Translations under genes and position numbers: made by a program
Notes under the pieces: generated by a model
Told to the model about the DNA's origin: nothing
What the model saw: only the letters and a program-made list of their open reading frames with translations
Database searches by the model: none
Assembly: GCF_001858045.2 (NCBI RefSeq)
Contig: NC_031966.2
Coordinates: forward strand, 18,964,565 to 19,028,564
DNA: 64,000 bases
Reading direction: 5' to 3'
From: Oreochromis niloticus
Lineage: Eukaryota > Chordata > Actinopteri > Cichliformes > Cichlidae
In this document: in pieces, positions 47,001 to 59,690 of the stretch
How positions within the stretch are numbered: position 1 is the stretch's first letter
How the letters are laid out: each line of letters begins with the position of its first letter

Positions 47001-50000
47001 TGCAGAAATCTAGATCTCAATTATTCTCAGAAAACAAACAAAAATATGTATGCCTGAAAACATGCCTGAAGCTGTTAATAAAAAAAAAACACCGGTTTGC
47101 TTTGGTGTCCCAGGAGTCCTTTAAAAACTATTACACCACATCTGCTCGTAAGCACAGATGTCACCAAGCTTAAAGTTAAAGCATCAGTTTTTATATGTGG
47201 ATATTTCCAATTGTGTAAAGTTAGAAACTAAAAAAAGTTTAAATATACATTGTTAAGAATACATGCCCCAAAGCAACAAAAGTCAGTACTGCGGTTTAAA
47301 TCTTGTTTGTTTTCCCTTCATCCACATTTCTCATCTCTACCTTTACTTTTTAATGCAAACCCTGTCCTGCTTGGCGTGGAAGTGTAGTTCTTTAACACCG
47401 ATTCCTATTATTTATCAGGCAATGTTTTATTCCAGCTTGTGTTTTTCTATCATTTTAGTTTGAAAAACTCAAAATGTTTTCTAAACTTAAGCCAGACAGC
47501 GCGTCCAGGTCAAAGTTTGACTGCCTTCTGGCAGATTTGTTTTAAAAATGGCAGCAATCCTGTGAGCCAGCATTTTTATATATTCACAGACATTTATGGC
47601 GCCATCCATGAATATCATTTCCGTAATATCTATTGCACTTTAACGGCTCCTTACCGTCCAACTCCCACCTCTGTGCTCCGCTGTGGGTTCACAGCCAACA
47701 CGATAAGCTAAAATCTGAGCCTAACAAATTCATCTTAACCTCATCTGACAAAAGAACGCACTCTCAATATTCTGCAGACATCAGTTCAGATTATTTTGCA
47801 AAGTTTTACCATAATAGTTTGTGTCAAAATGCAAGCAATGGGTTTTTTGTGCATAAAAGGTTGACTCTTTGTGGTTTCTTTCCCCACGTCTGAGCTGTCA
47901 CCGAAACTCAGATTTACACCGACACCCTCTGTGTCACGTGCAAAGCTTTTGCTTTTTTGAAATCTCAGAGACAGACTGCACCACTCTCAAGATTCATCCA
48001 AGTATTTCCAGAAGCACAGCCAACATGTATCAGATTACTCATGCCGTGACCGGTTCTATGCGGTTTGATTAATTTTTCTATTTATTTTTAGCTGCTACAC
48101 AAACTTCCTGCATGTTTCTCTCTCTTTATGAAGTCTTACAACAACTTTTTCTAAACTCTGGCATCCTCCTCCACAGGGTGTCTGGACAGGCGTCTTCCTC
48201 AAGGAGCTCAGTTACAATACACACTGTATTACAAAGTCTTGGCTGGCTTGGGAACACCTTGCCATACTCGACAACTTATGAACAGATATTGTAATTACTA
48301 AAAGGTGATACAACTGTTAACAATGTGACATTTAAATAACGTTTTTTAGCTCTGCTGTAAATCGCCCAGTAATGTGGACATTTACATAAACTAAAGTTGG
48401 CAGTTTCTTTTGATACACTATCAATTCAAAGTGATGAATCATAGTTATAAAGAGCTGCCAACCTGAATGATTTTCATCATTTTAAGATTTATTAAGATTT
48501 TTTTTTTTTAAAGATACCCACATACTGGAATAATCATCTGAACCCCACCCCCCTCTGTGATTCTTACTTCTTGTAGGGAGGATGTATTTCTCCTGGATGG
48601 TGGCGTACAGCTGGAGCGTCAGCTGCGGCGTGGAGCCCAGAAAAGCCTGGATGACCGCGGTGCGTTTGAAGGCATCCCTGTGCGTGGCCAGGATGCGCTC
48701 CGTTTGGCCAATTTCCCACTCCATCTCTGTCCCCGTTCCCTTCTTCAGCTTGATCTTTCTGGAGATGGTGACATAAGGCTCTTCCTTTTTACCTGACTTG
48801 AAATAGATCACCAGCGCCTCAAAACACCTGAGGAAGAGAGAGGAGTGTGTGAGAGTGAGCAAAGTAATGTTTTCACACCAACAGAGGGCAGTGCGATGTT
48901 ACGTTTAGGACGCCACGTTGGTATGCTGTGATGTCTGTGTCGTGGAATCAGCACATGAGAGTGTGAGCGCTGAAGGGCAGCAGAGGATAAAAATCAAACA
49001 TGTGAGAGGAAAGAAGGGAAAGCATTAGAGCTCATGTGTCAGGAATTTTTTTTTCTGCTTCGTTTTTTAAAACTTTGGACATTACGGCACCGTCACAACA
49101 CTGCTCTTATGAATGTCACAGAAGAATGAACAAGCCTTTGTTTGTAAATCACAGCTATAAATACACACAGCACTGAGAGTCCAGCAGGGGGCACTCAGCA
49201 GGAGGAATACCCTGCTCCACAAGGCCTGGATGGATTACCAGAAAGTCTCAGGGTGTGGTTCCCTTAAGGTTTGCAAGGTAAATGCTCTCAGTGTTTGGTC
49301 ACAGAGGGGGAAAAAAAAGCAGTATTCATAAAGAGGGGAAACAGGTTTTGCACTGAAAAGGGTTTCTGTGGAAAATGTATTGCTTGAAATAAAGCCTCTG
49401 GATGCTCAACAAACGTCATGAAAAGGAAAAATAAACTGAATGTGGACTTAGGTGATATAGCCAAAGTGCAGGTATCATCTGGCCATGCCAACACTGCAAT
49501 AATATTAATTTGAAATAACCAGGAACGGACAGCGCTGTGCATCTGTATTCAAAACACAGCCCTCTGAGTATTCCCACCGGAGCACTAAATCTCACATCAC
49601 TCTATTGGAATGCCTTTTCCGACACTGGTGCTTCAGCTGCTTTTTTCTAGGAAAGCTGTAGTGTTTATGTGATCCACTGTTCAATGCCTGAACTGTGTTT
49701 GACCCACACTTAGATGGCAAGTAGGAAAAAAGATCACATAGTCACTCAGCCTCACAAAAGCACACGCATACTTTATTCTTTATACTGGCAGTCACAGGAA
49801 GGCCACTTGACAAGGTTTGCCACAGCGTTACGGAGAAGGCACAAAAACCTGATATCATTTCCTGGAACTCTGGCAGTACAGTAGACTCGGGATGCAAAAT
49901 GATGGCACTGAACCTGAGCCAGTCTCCACTTAGGAGTCTGTAAAACGACTAAGAGGCAGGCTGAATTTCACTTAGAGAAGGAAAAAAAACAGCATGACAT

Positions 50001-53000
50001 ACAAATGAACCTGCAAAGAGAATCAATACCCCGACTTCAACATAAGCATCTTATAGATTTATAGAAGGAAACATTGGCTACTGCTCTGTATTTGCAGTCT
50101 AAACATGCAATCTGTTCCCTCAGTGTACAAACACAGCAGCACTGTGGGCCACATGCAACACGAAAGAAGAGGAAGTGCCTTTAAAAAACATAATGTCAAG
50201 CGACTCAAGAAATGCTGACATTCCTGACTATATAGGGCAGAAGAGCATTCGGGAAATTCTTTCAGTAAGTCTTTAGCAACATCCTCCTGTTTTGGTCACT
50301 TGGGATTACGCCATCAGTTTCAGTGGCAAAGCCTCCTCAGACTGTTAAAGTTGAGACACACGAGTGGCTCAGCATGTTTCAACTAGTCGTGGCTGACAAA
50401 AAGGTAACTATGTGTTGTGTATCCCTGGTTTGGTTTCATACACTTAAAGAGACAAGTCAAGACAAGTTTCTCATCAGATAATGCCTTTGTTTCATGTTGA
50501 CTGTCAGAGTATTTTCAGATGCATGCACCAGTAATACAAGGCTCTGAAAAAATGGACCATCTATACAGTTATCTGTGAACATCAAGGGTTGAGATTCCTC
50601 TCTTGACAGCAGATATGGTATGTCTGACGGTGTGGCCACGAGATCAGCAATTACGCCATCCCTAAGTCACACAGGAAGCCTCCCATCTGAGCCAAGAAGC
50701 ACCAGAGGTGATTTATTCACAGCAGCGCGGTCCATAATGATGCAGAACAGAGCAGGATGAGCTGTACTGTAGAAACAATCATGGTGTCTGTTTTCCGGCC
50801 TCACTGCTGCACTACCGGCAGGCATCAGAGACACAACGGATGATAACTGAAAAGCATTAGACGTGCAGTCAGCAGAAAACTGCTTCAAAGGCCATATTGA
50901 ATCACTGGCATGAGCAAAGCTTTTTTAGGTGGAGGTGAGACGTGTGCTGGATAGAGAGCAAGTGTACACAGCTGACAGACCCAGCTGTTTTTTGTTAAAG
51001 GTCGGCAGCAGGACCATCCTTGATATTTTCTCCTTTTACTCAGTCCCTCTAAGCTCCTTTAAAAAACAATTTGAAATTGTTAACATGATCAGGACCCATT
51101 TATTAAGGCGCCAAATGGAAATTATCTATGCCTATTAATTAGAAGGTACCAATCATGGTTTTTCCCCCTTTTATGTTTTATGCTTACAGTCTACTATAAC
51201 TCTTGTGCATAACTCACAGTTCTAATTGTCCTTTAGATATAATACTTTAAACCGGTTTGGTATTTTAAAAAAAATCTCTTCTTCTGATTGGTTCCTCTTC
51301 ATAATCGAGCTACAGGGGTGTTTGAAGTTGTTTAGCTGTGATGTGGAAGCAACAACAAACACTCACTGGCCACTTTGCTAGGTACACCTGTTCAACTGCT
51401 TTAAAAATGCAAATGCAAATGCAAAAATGCATAAGGCAGCAGCTCAGTGCATTTAGGAATTTAGATATGACCAGGATGACCTGCTGAAGTTCAAACCAAG
51501 CATCAGAATGTGAAAGAAAGGTGATTTAAGTGACTTTGAATGTGGCATGGTTGTTGGTGCCAGGCAGGCTGGTCTGAGTATCTCGGAAACTGCTGATCTA
51601 CTGGAATTTTCCCCAAACAAACATCTCTCGGGTTTACAGAGGATGGTCTGAAGAAGAGAAAGTATCCAGTAAGCATCAGTTCTCTCGCCAAAAAACCTTT
51701 GCTGATTCCAGACGACAGGGGACAACGGCGAGACTGCTTTAAGCTAACAGGAAGGCAGCAGTAACTCAAATTCAACAAAAGGAATGCAGAAGAACATCTC
51801 TGAACCTTGAATCAGATGGGCTACAGCAGCAGAAGACCACACTGGGTGCCGCTTCTGTCAGCTAAGAACCGAAAGTTGAGGCTAGTGTTCACACAGGCTT
51901 AACAAAAATCAGACAAGAGAAGATTAGAAAAAGTTTGTCTGGTCCGACCAGTCTGATCATTTCTGCAGCGCCTTTTCAGATGGCAGGGTCAGAATTTGGT
52001 GTGAACTACATGAAAGCGTCGATCCATCCGACCTTGTGTTATAGTTCAGGCTGCTGCTGCTGCTGGTGATGTAATGGTGTGGGAGATAATGTCTTGGCAG
52101 ACTTTGGGACCCTTAGTGCCAACTGAGCATCAAGCAAACCAACAGCCTGGCTCTGTACTAGTGCTGACCATAGCTACCCCATTCTGGACACAGTGTGCCC
52201 ATCTTCTGATGGCTGCCTCCATAATGGAGGTTTCTCTATCGTCCAGCTCACTCAAGAGAATCAATAAGTCATTAATTAAGATTGTTTTGTCGGGTTACTA
52301 AAGCTTGAGTTCATCACCAAGATTCAAAAACACCACGTTTGAAGACACATGGTGTTTTGACTGTTTTTATGCAACTTTTTTGTGCAACTTTTAAAAAGTA
52401 CAGTACTTGAGGAAATGTAGTTAGATTTTTATCAATGTTAAGTTGTGCTTCCTGTTGCTAACATCTCCCAATATCATTCTGTATTACTCTTTCATGTGGC
52501 TTTATCTCTTATATATATGTTAATAATCAGATACCAGTGGCTGGATGCCAGATACTGTGGCCTTACTTCAGGTATAGTAAGAACAACAGCTCTATTTTGC
52601 AATCCAGCATGCAAGTAGATACTCTTTATATGTCTCTGCAACATTGTTATGATGAGCGATGCAAATTTCACTTACTAAAACTGGTAAAACAGGAACAATC
52701 TGAGTCTTGAATTCTTTTACCACATTTGGACACTGCACTACATAAAATATAAGCTTAGATCGATAGTGTTGGCTCAGCACTTGAGATTTCCTGACTTTTC
52801 ATTGGCATTACAAAAGCATTGCCTGTGACTGCTATTTATTTATAATTTTACCACAATCTGTTTTTAAATATGTAAAATATGCTGAAATATATTTAACTGG
52901 GTTTTTTTTTAGCCTGTGCTGAAAGCTGAGCCATAAATTAAGCCACCTTTTAGCCGTGCCTCTTTCTGCAAACCATTCTTTCCAGGGCACCTAATCTGCA

Positions 53001-55253
53001 ACAGAAGACAAAAGGGTACACACCCTTCACTTTGGACTGTAAACGCACCTCATTACGTCTGAGCACTCCAGAGACAAATCAAAGTTCAGGGCGAGAATCA
53101 GAGAAGGAAGTATAGGTTTGAATTTCATGCATGTTTCCTTTCATACATGGCACGTCTCCACCTGTGTTTTCTTACATGAGTCATGTGCAAAACAGGTATC
53201 TCAGCTCAGATCAACGGACATGCAAGTGCAAGCTGAGCATATTTAAACAGAACTCCTCCCTCTAAAAACGAACTAGCTTTATCAAAGCTAGCAAACACTC
53301 ATTGTTGCTAGACTGAAACTTATGCACTGGTGTTATTTTTTTCTAGATGTGCTCATTTGTCTCACCTACAAGAATAGAATAAAGCATGTGTTATTTCTAG
53401 AAACCTTTCCAGCAACATCTAAAACCCTTTTCGTCTTTCTAATGCCTGACTGCTCTGCAGCACAGAGACCTTTGGATGCCATTAACATAAGATGAGGTCA
53501 TACTATTGAGTGGCATCAAGTCATAAGTGTGAAGCATGTGCTACAAAGGCATAAGTAAGTGATGTGCAGTCATTTGACAGAGTGACCACAACCGTCGAGC
53601 GGATGGCCATCAGGGAGACTTTAAATTAAAAGAGGGCGAGGGATATCATTGGACAAGCTGTTTGTTCTGAAGTCTATTACTATTCAACACACTGAAGGAT
53701 GTGGGAGGTTGTGATGTTCGCTCATCTAGCCTCTTCGTCATAATGGACGCGCTTTCCATCTGGAGTGTGATTCGGTTACCAAACCTGCAAATCTTTATTC
53801 AGTGCAAAAACACTGGTTCAACCATAATGCTGCAAGAGTGAACAGCAAGGGACTGACGTCACTGGACGTGGATATATTTAAGCGTGGCCAAATTAGAGCT
53901 CATTACAGCTTTGCAGAGCCAAAGATGACATCCTGTCGTGTTTGATGAAATGTCAAAAACCAGATATTACATGAAAAAAAGGCAGCTTAAACTCATCTGA
54001 GAGGGTAGATTAGGAGAATATCTGCCTTACAACCACAAGAGATTATGAGCTATCAAAAATGACTGATAGTCCTATGCAGTTTTCAGTTTACTGGGTAGAT
54101 TAGCTCCAACGTTTGCAACTGTTAGACTTGTTGGATTTAATTAAAGTGGCAGTTTGTTTTGTGTTTGTAGTTCATGAAGGTGCTGAACCCGAACAGGTGT
54201 TACTGTTCATTTATATCATGCATCTTACATCTTTAAGCAACTCGTCTCCATAGTTTTCCCCTGCTGCAGAGTCATTCCAGCTTTCAGAGGTTGCTGCCAG
54301 GCTTTAATGGATTCTGCAGAACTTGTCAATTTGTAGCCCATTAACTGTCCTGCACTGTTCATGGAAACTGGAAGTTGCATGCCCACTTAGGACTTAAGGT
54401 GAACTAATGAGATTCAGCGATGCAAGTTTTCTCTGTTAACTGCTTTGTCTCTAACATGTCAGCAATCAGTGAAAAACTGCTCTTGTTTTTTCAGTTTTAA
54501 AAGTCTTACAGTGTTTATATACTGCCCTGCAGATAAAGAAACATCAAGTCTGTAAAAATCTGTAACATTATTGCTAAAACATATATATCAAATATTAAAA
54601 TGGCATTTAACTGTCTGTTTATGTGCTACTTTGTTCTTGGACAATATGCTTATTTATTAATAAAAACTGCACTGTTGTCACCGTTTCATGCAGTCAGCAG
54701 TGGCTGACACCTAGTGAACTTCCCTACAGTGTAAAATCAAAACTCGAACTGGAATGACTGGAAATTAAACTGGATTCATGTGTACTGGGGATGTTTTCTT
54801 CTGCTTTTAAATGTCCATAAATGGTAATTTATCACAGACCAACCTTATTATTGTGGGTAAAAAGGTGTAATAACAAAAATGACAAGCAGTGGAGTATCCT
54901 GATTTCAAGCACATTTACCTGATAACCGGACCCAGCAGCAGCAGGTGCAGGAAGAGAACCAGAGGCCGGTCCCGACCCAGGTCTCTGTGGATGAAAGTTA
55001 AGGCTAGCTGAATGAGCACAGCGGGCACCAGCATGAAGACGATGGTGAAGCTCATCCAGATCACATCGTCGGTGTAGTGGTACATGCTGCAGAGCACGGC
55101 GGCCGTGACGAACTCGGCGCAGTAGAGCACGGTGGCCAGCACGACGCTGAAGGGAGGACGGGCCCGGCTGTGATTGACCACCAGCATGACCCCGTTCTCC
55201 GCCACAGAGGAGCACTGCTCCACGTCCGAGATCTCCCTGTCCTGTTCCTCCAT
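44025..55253 (-). CDS. xkrx: XK-related protein, X-linked type (XKRX/XKR2)
   Basis: Multi-pass plasma-membrane protein of the XK family, some of whose members scramble phospholipids; no such activity is established here. Three exons in transcript order: 55253-54919, 48827-48568 and 44890-44025 (1461 nt, 486 aa), phases joining as ...GPVIR|CFEALVIYF... and ...LPTR|M|ALMIITLIS. Hydrophobic segments begin at FSVVLATVLYCAEF and recur to the end of exon 3. Family landmarks are FIHRDLGRDRPL, AFLGSTPQLTLQLY, IQIRFDDYKLQLRP, NVEKNFS and HDCLHCVCCHKK, close to human XKRX. The start chosen is ATG 55253 (GCCATGG context); an in-frame ATG at 55268 would add five residues. The C-terminal tail after CVCCHKK (about 65 residues) is longer than in human XKRX. 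Confidence 0.93.
45120..45810 (+). mobile_element. Tc1-like transposase relic in xkrx intron 2
   Basis: About 690 bp retains a broken Tc1-type transposase gene. Pieces include 'MMEKSSSC'-region DNA near 45475, a VVKHDG segment near 45567, a 'QQDN-HKT'-like segment near 45695-45720 and DLNPLRIFMG near 45765-45795 (the usual DLNPIE site). Frames shift repeatedly. The terminal repeats were not located. Confidence 0.65.
46466..46534. repeat. 24-bp inverted repeat with 21-bp loop
   Basis: Arms 46466-46489 and 46511-46534 pair at 21 of 24 positions. It lies in xkrx intron 2. The slight divergence suggests greater age than the perfect palindromes. Confidence 0.75.
48828..54918 (-). other. xkrx intron 1 (6.1 kb)
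   Basis: It contains the Tc1-like fragment at 51362-52230. The rest is non-coding DNA with no recognised exon, RNA gene or further transposon end. Confidence 0.6.
51362..52230 (+). mobile_element. Tc1-like transposon, 5' end plus broken transposase
   Basis: The left end reads ACTGGCCACTTTGCTAGGTA, a familiar Tc1-like terminus in fish. The following DNA keeps transposase landmarks: GACTTTGAATGTGGCATGG, GTTTACAGAGGATGGTCTGA, GGGCTACAGCAGCAGAAGAC, GGTCAGAATTTGG and GGTGTAATGGTGTGGGAGAT-like text. Deletions and frameshifts abolish the frame, and it stops around the CATCTTCTGATGGCTG position, so the right end is missing. Confidence 0.8.
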
Positions 55254-55830
55254 GGCAACTTCGCACATAGCAATGTTGATGTACACGCGGGGCAGCGCGT
55301 GAAGTCAGAGTGCCACTTTAATGGGAACCTGGCTCCAAAATATTTCCGTTGACCCGCTGTCCCTGCAAACTTTCCTCATTACGTATAACTTGACTATCCG
55401 ACTGCAGGCATTCACTCACCCCCGATCCCCCCGGAGGCTTTTGTATTCTGTTTTCCCGTCGTCGTGGCGTTCCGGTACAACACCGGTATCTCCGCGTTTA
55501 GCCAAATGTAAATCACCTCACTGTCCGTTTGTGCAGCGTCAGTGTGCAGGATTGGCAGAGTTCAGCCCAGTCATACACCCATTTTTCACAATAACTCCAA
55601 CCGGCCGACGATCGTCCAAACTCAGCGGTGATCTGAAGTGTCCCGACGCTCGTAGTTGTTCCTGGTTAAACAGAGAGGACTTGGCTCCGGGCTGGAGGTG
55701 TTTTGAGTGCCTCCGTGTTGGCGTGTGGCTGTTGTCGGGTCATGTTTTCAGTGTTTCATGCAACAGCTGCGTCAAGTCAGGTCGAAACTCAGAGAGGCAC
55801 CGGAAATGATGGGTGGCAGCTTTCAAAATA
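54950..55830 (-). promoter_or_regulatory. CpG-rich first exon and promoter region of xkrx
   Basis: CpG density is high across exon 1 and for roughly 550 bp upstream of the ATG. A 162-codon plus-strand frame (55321-55809) lies antisense here. It has no recognisable protein content and is best explained by the low stop density of GC-rich promoter DNA. Confidence 0.6.
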
Positions 55831-58524
55831 AGTAAGACGAGCTCATCGAAGGCAAGTTCAGGTTATAGGTAAATTCCCCCAAATATGGGCAATACGGGTA
55901 CAAGTGAAGGAAGACTATTCAACATGCTGAGTATGTGCACAAATGACACAAGGTGGAAGCAAAGGAAATGAGAAGGGGTGACACTCATACTCATATTAAA
56001 AAATATAGGCTACACACACGCACACACACACATAGTATCAGAATATTATAAACATTATTTGTCATTGTTAAAGTGCAGTGTTTACTGTCAATGAAATACA
56101 GTATGGTTCATGATTAATCAAACGATTATGTACCTAATTAGTAGATATCAGAGATAAGAAACTTTTAACTATAGTCAGCCTTTGTTTAAAATGTAGTAAA
56201 ACAAAGCAGATAGAAGTTTTAAAAAGTGATAAAAGTGTTTAAGGTTTAAATTCAGTGGGCCAACATGTGGCTGGCTGCATAGGAAAACTCCCACTGCCAC
56301 TAGAGCTACTACAGCTGAAGGAGGTCAAATCTCCGAAGTAACCAGTGCATCAGTGTTCATGTTCAGTAAGTACTAATAATCTGTTAGAAAACATTATACA
56401 AAACCTAACAATTCTTGTGTTTTATTCTCAGACTAACCTCTCCTCTCTCACACACAGAGGTAAAACAGCGAGAAACAACACTACACTTTTATTGCATAGA
56501 GTAGTCTGTCTGTCCTATCCAAATGGAAAAGCACTGTGAGGGCGAGCGCACAGAGATCATTTTCACTTCCATTTTTAGTTGCCACATGCAGGCTGGGCTT
56601 GGTTCTATTGTAGTAACCTTCAGGCCTGAGAGTGGAGCAGGCACACGAACAGCTGCAGGGAACTCCTAAAACTGCACTCAGCCCCACAGAGATGTTTCCT
56701 TCCTATGTAACTGCACTCATTAGTCAATAAGCTCTGCAGTACAAGTGGGAACCATTTGGTTGTTTGCTCATCTATTCACGCAAACAAGGGTTATCACTGT
56801 TCAAGGAGCATGAGAAAGCCACAAGCTGCTTGCCTCACACCTCCACTCAACCGCACATTTAGGTTTCAGTGTGGGGGTTCATTTCAGTTATTATCTGACC
56901 CTTTTTCTGGGATTTTCGCCTTTTCCGATCAACTAGATTAAAAAGCTGGTGAACCAAAAGCTTTTAAATAAGCCCCCACCCTCCTTTTTTTATTTTGTTA
57001 AACTAGAAAAGAAACGAAGCTCAGTTTACACCATTGTGTATATAACATTGTGCCACCATTTCCTCTTCTCTACAAAAAAAACCAAAGGAAGTTCTTTCAG
57101 TTTTTCAACACAGCTCACCCAAATGTGACCTGTTCTTGTCTAATCAGCTGCCCTGTAACTCATCATGCCTGGCATTGCGAAAGGGACCTAACATAAAGCA
57201 GGTTCTTGCACTATTAATGCATATGCCCGGTGATGGAGTGGTTTGTGGCTTCAGATTGGAAAGGTTGAAAGCAGAAGAGCACACCAACACATGTCATCCA
57301 AGAGTGACATGTGTTAGTGTACCGTGTTATTAGTCAGTCAGGTCAGGAATAGGGTGCGCTGGTTGTCTGTTTACAGTTTTTAACAGTCAGCCTGGGTCTG
57401 TCCAAATGTGTACATAAGAAAGAGCAATGCAATCCCAAGCATACATTCATTAATACACCGATTACTTTCCAAAATATCTAACAGTTCACTCGACGTTTTT
57501 CAAACCAGAATGTGAAAAGCAGCCTAATCTAAGCTGAGAAGCAGTAGCAATATTGGAAGTTTGGGGGAGGAGATAGGGGTGTGGTGCTGAACTGCTGCTG
57601 TTTATCCATGTGTGTGTGTGTGTGTGTATGTGTGTGTCTGTCAGCTGACGCAGGGCTGTGGTCAGAGCTTTGGATGAGTTTACTCAGCAGAAGAAGGCAG
57701 TGCCTGATTGGAAGTCGGTTTAATGACATAATGAGATAAAGCTCTCACAGAAGCCACTGATCCCAGTCTCTGAAAGAAGCCATTACATATTTATTTGCTC
57801 ACAAATTGAATCATGGCTGCAGAAGCCCCACCTCTTTCACTCACCCTTAACTATGTGTGGGTTTTTCGCTGAGCATCGGGCTTTAGGGGAATCTGTAAGG
57901 TGACTTGTTTTGAGATTAATTTATAGTATTGAAGGGTTTTACCTGCACTGAGGAATTTGTCATAATTGGTTCCGCCAAAGAGTTTTATCTGCTAAAGACA
58001 AAGAACAATCCGCAGAACTGTAATTACATTATTTAATCAATTTTTTAAATTGGGTTGTCATTTACTTATTCACACTTTTGTTTACAAATGGTCAGAAACT
58101 ACAAGAAAATATATTGATTTGATTAAAACAAGACAACACAGACTAACAGCCTTTAATATACTCAGAGTGATTGTGCTTGTGTGGATTCTGAGCCAATGCT
58201 GAGCCAGGAAAAACTCTGGATTTAGATCCGGTGTCTATGACGCCATCTAGCGGATGATGTTACACACAAACTGTACCGGGCGGCTTAATTAGGGTATTAA
58301 TACCATTATGTAATATATTCAGATGATGCTTTCCTAATGTTAGAATGAATGTCTGTTACATAAATAAATGTGTAAACAAACTTGACTTTGCTTTTTTTTT
58401 TTAACATAAATAAAATAACACGTTATTTATTTTCTCCTAATTATTCACAAAATTCCCTAAAATATTTTCCCATGTATTCCTTTTATAAATAGAATCAAGG
58501 TCACTAGAATTTGGCTTTGAAAAA
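55831..58524. other. xkrx-arl13a intergenic region, left part
   Basis: Non-coding, with (AC)n near 56012-56032, (TG)n near 57608-57640 and the short hairpin at 57281-57320. No gene was recognised. Confidence 0.55.
57281..57320. repeat. 16-bp inverted repeat with 8-bp loop
   Basis: Arms 57281-57296 and 57305-57320 pair at 15 of 16 positions. It belongs to the same class of isolated short-loop palindromes seen elsewhere in the window. Confidence 0.8.
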
Positions 58525-59690
58525 TAGAAAAAAACCCTCTTTAATGTCAAAGTAAAAAAGAAAGACTTCTACATTAATTTCAATTAAAATAACATTTATC
58601 ATGTAAAATAACTGGCTGCAGAAATATTCACCCCTTTCAAGTATAGCCACATTTTTCCACAATAGAAGCATTAACCTCACACGTTTGAACACCAGTTTTG
58701 CTTTCTCTTTTTTTGGGAGACAGCTCAAGCTTTCTGAGGGTGCACGGGGATCAGGTGTGAACAACCCTTTTTGATTTGGCCACTTAAAACATTCCTCTTG
58801 TTGTTTTTAAACCATTTCTGCATAGCTGTGTAGCTTTTGCTGAATAAAAGCTAATAAATCTTAGTTCCCTCAGAGACTCAGTCAGACTGTCCTCCAGGAT
58901 TTCCCTCTACTTTTATGAGCCTTTGAATGCCTGCCGCTGCCACCGCCATCTTTCACAGTGGAGATGGTGTGCATGGTCTGATGTCCACCAAAACATAGCA
59001 TCTAGTCTGAAGGCTAAACAACCTTCTTCCAGTCAATAGCAGAGTCTCCCACATGCCCTTGCATAAACTCGAGATTTGGGTCTTTCTTTGCAACGAAGAG
59101 ATGTTTCTACTTTTTGTTTTAGGCACTAGCAAATAATTTTTTAGGCACTTCTGACTGGTAATAGGTGTCTTGTCTTGGTGGCCTCCCTCACCACTCTTCT
59201 TCTTGCACAGTCACTCAGTTTTAAGGAGGATGACCTGCTCTAGGCTGACTTACACATGTGCCACTTTACATTTCCATTACCTGAGCTCCAAGGAATGTTC
59301 AGTGACTTGGATTTTTTTTTGTACCCATTCCCTGAATTATACTTTTCAATAACTTTTTCTTTGAGTTGCTTTGGGTGATCTTTTATGTTCATGGTGTAAC
59401 TGTAGCCAGAAATATTGATTAACCAGTGACCTTCAGTGGACCTTCCAGACATGGGTGCCTTTGTACTAAAATCACTTGAGACGCATTCACTGCACTTAGG
59501 TGATATCCGTTACACAAATTGTGCAGTTGCTACAACCATCTGGCTGGACTGCTTTTGAATTAGATCAGTCACTTTAAAAGAGGGGAAATATTTATGCAGT
59601 AAATTATTTTACATGATATATTTTATTTAATTGTATAAATCTGTTTTCGCTTTCACATTAAAGAGAATTTTTTCATGTAAGTTCGTGTCA
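58525..59690 (-). mobile_element. Tc1/mariner relic with long inverted ends
   Basis: The left end (about 58537-58650) and right end (about 59565-59685) are inverted copies. TCTTTAATGTCAAAG pairs with CTTTCACATTAAAGA, TATCATGTAAAATAA with TTATTTTACATGATA, and CAGAAATATTCACCCC with GGGGAAATATTTATG. The interior is the antisense of a decayed transposase gene with short open pieces (for example 59452-59240, minus). Full length is about 1.16 kb, so it is internally deleted. Confidence 0.75.

Noticed and set aside
44025..55253. Calling the membrane gene xk (Kell-associated)
   Set aside because: IQIRFDDYK, the exon structure and HCVCCHKK fit XKRX better, and the synteny is Xq22.1-like.
55321..55809. 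162-codon plus-strand frame upstream of xkrx
   Set aside because: It lies antisense to the GC-rich xkrx promoter and 5' UTR, has no recognisable domain and no splice support. Low stop density in GC-rich DNA explains it.
57608..57640. (TG)n run as a CRISPR-like or functional tandem array
   Set aside because: Plain dinucleotide microsatellite; no spacer-repeat structure anywhere in the window.
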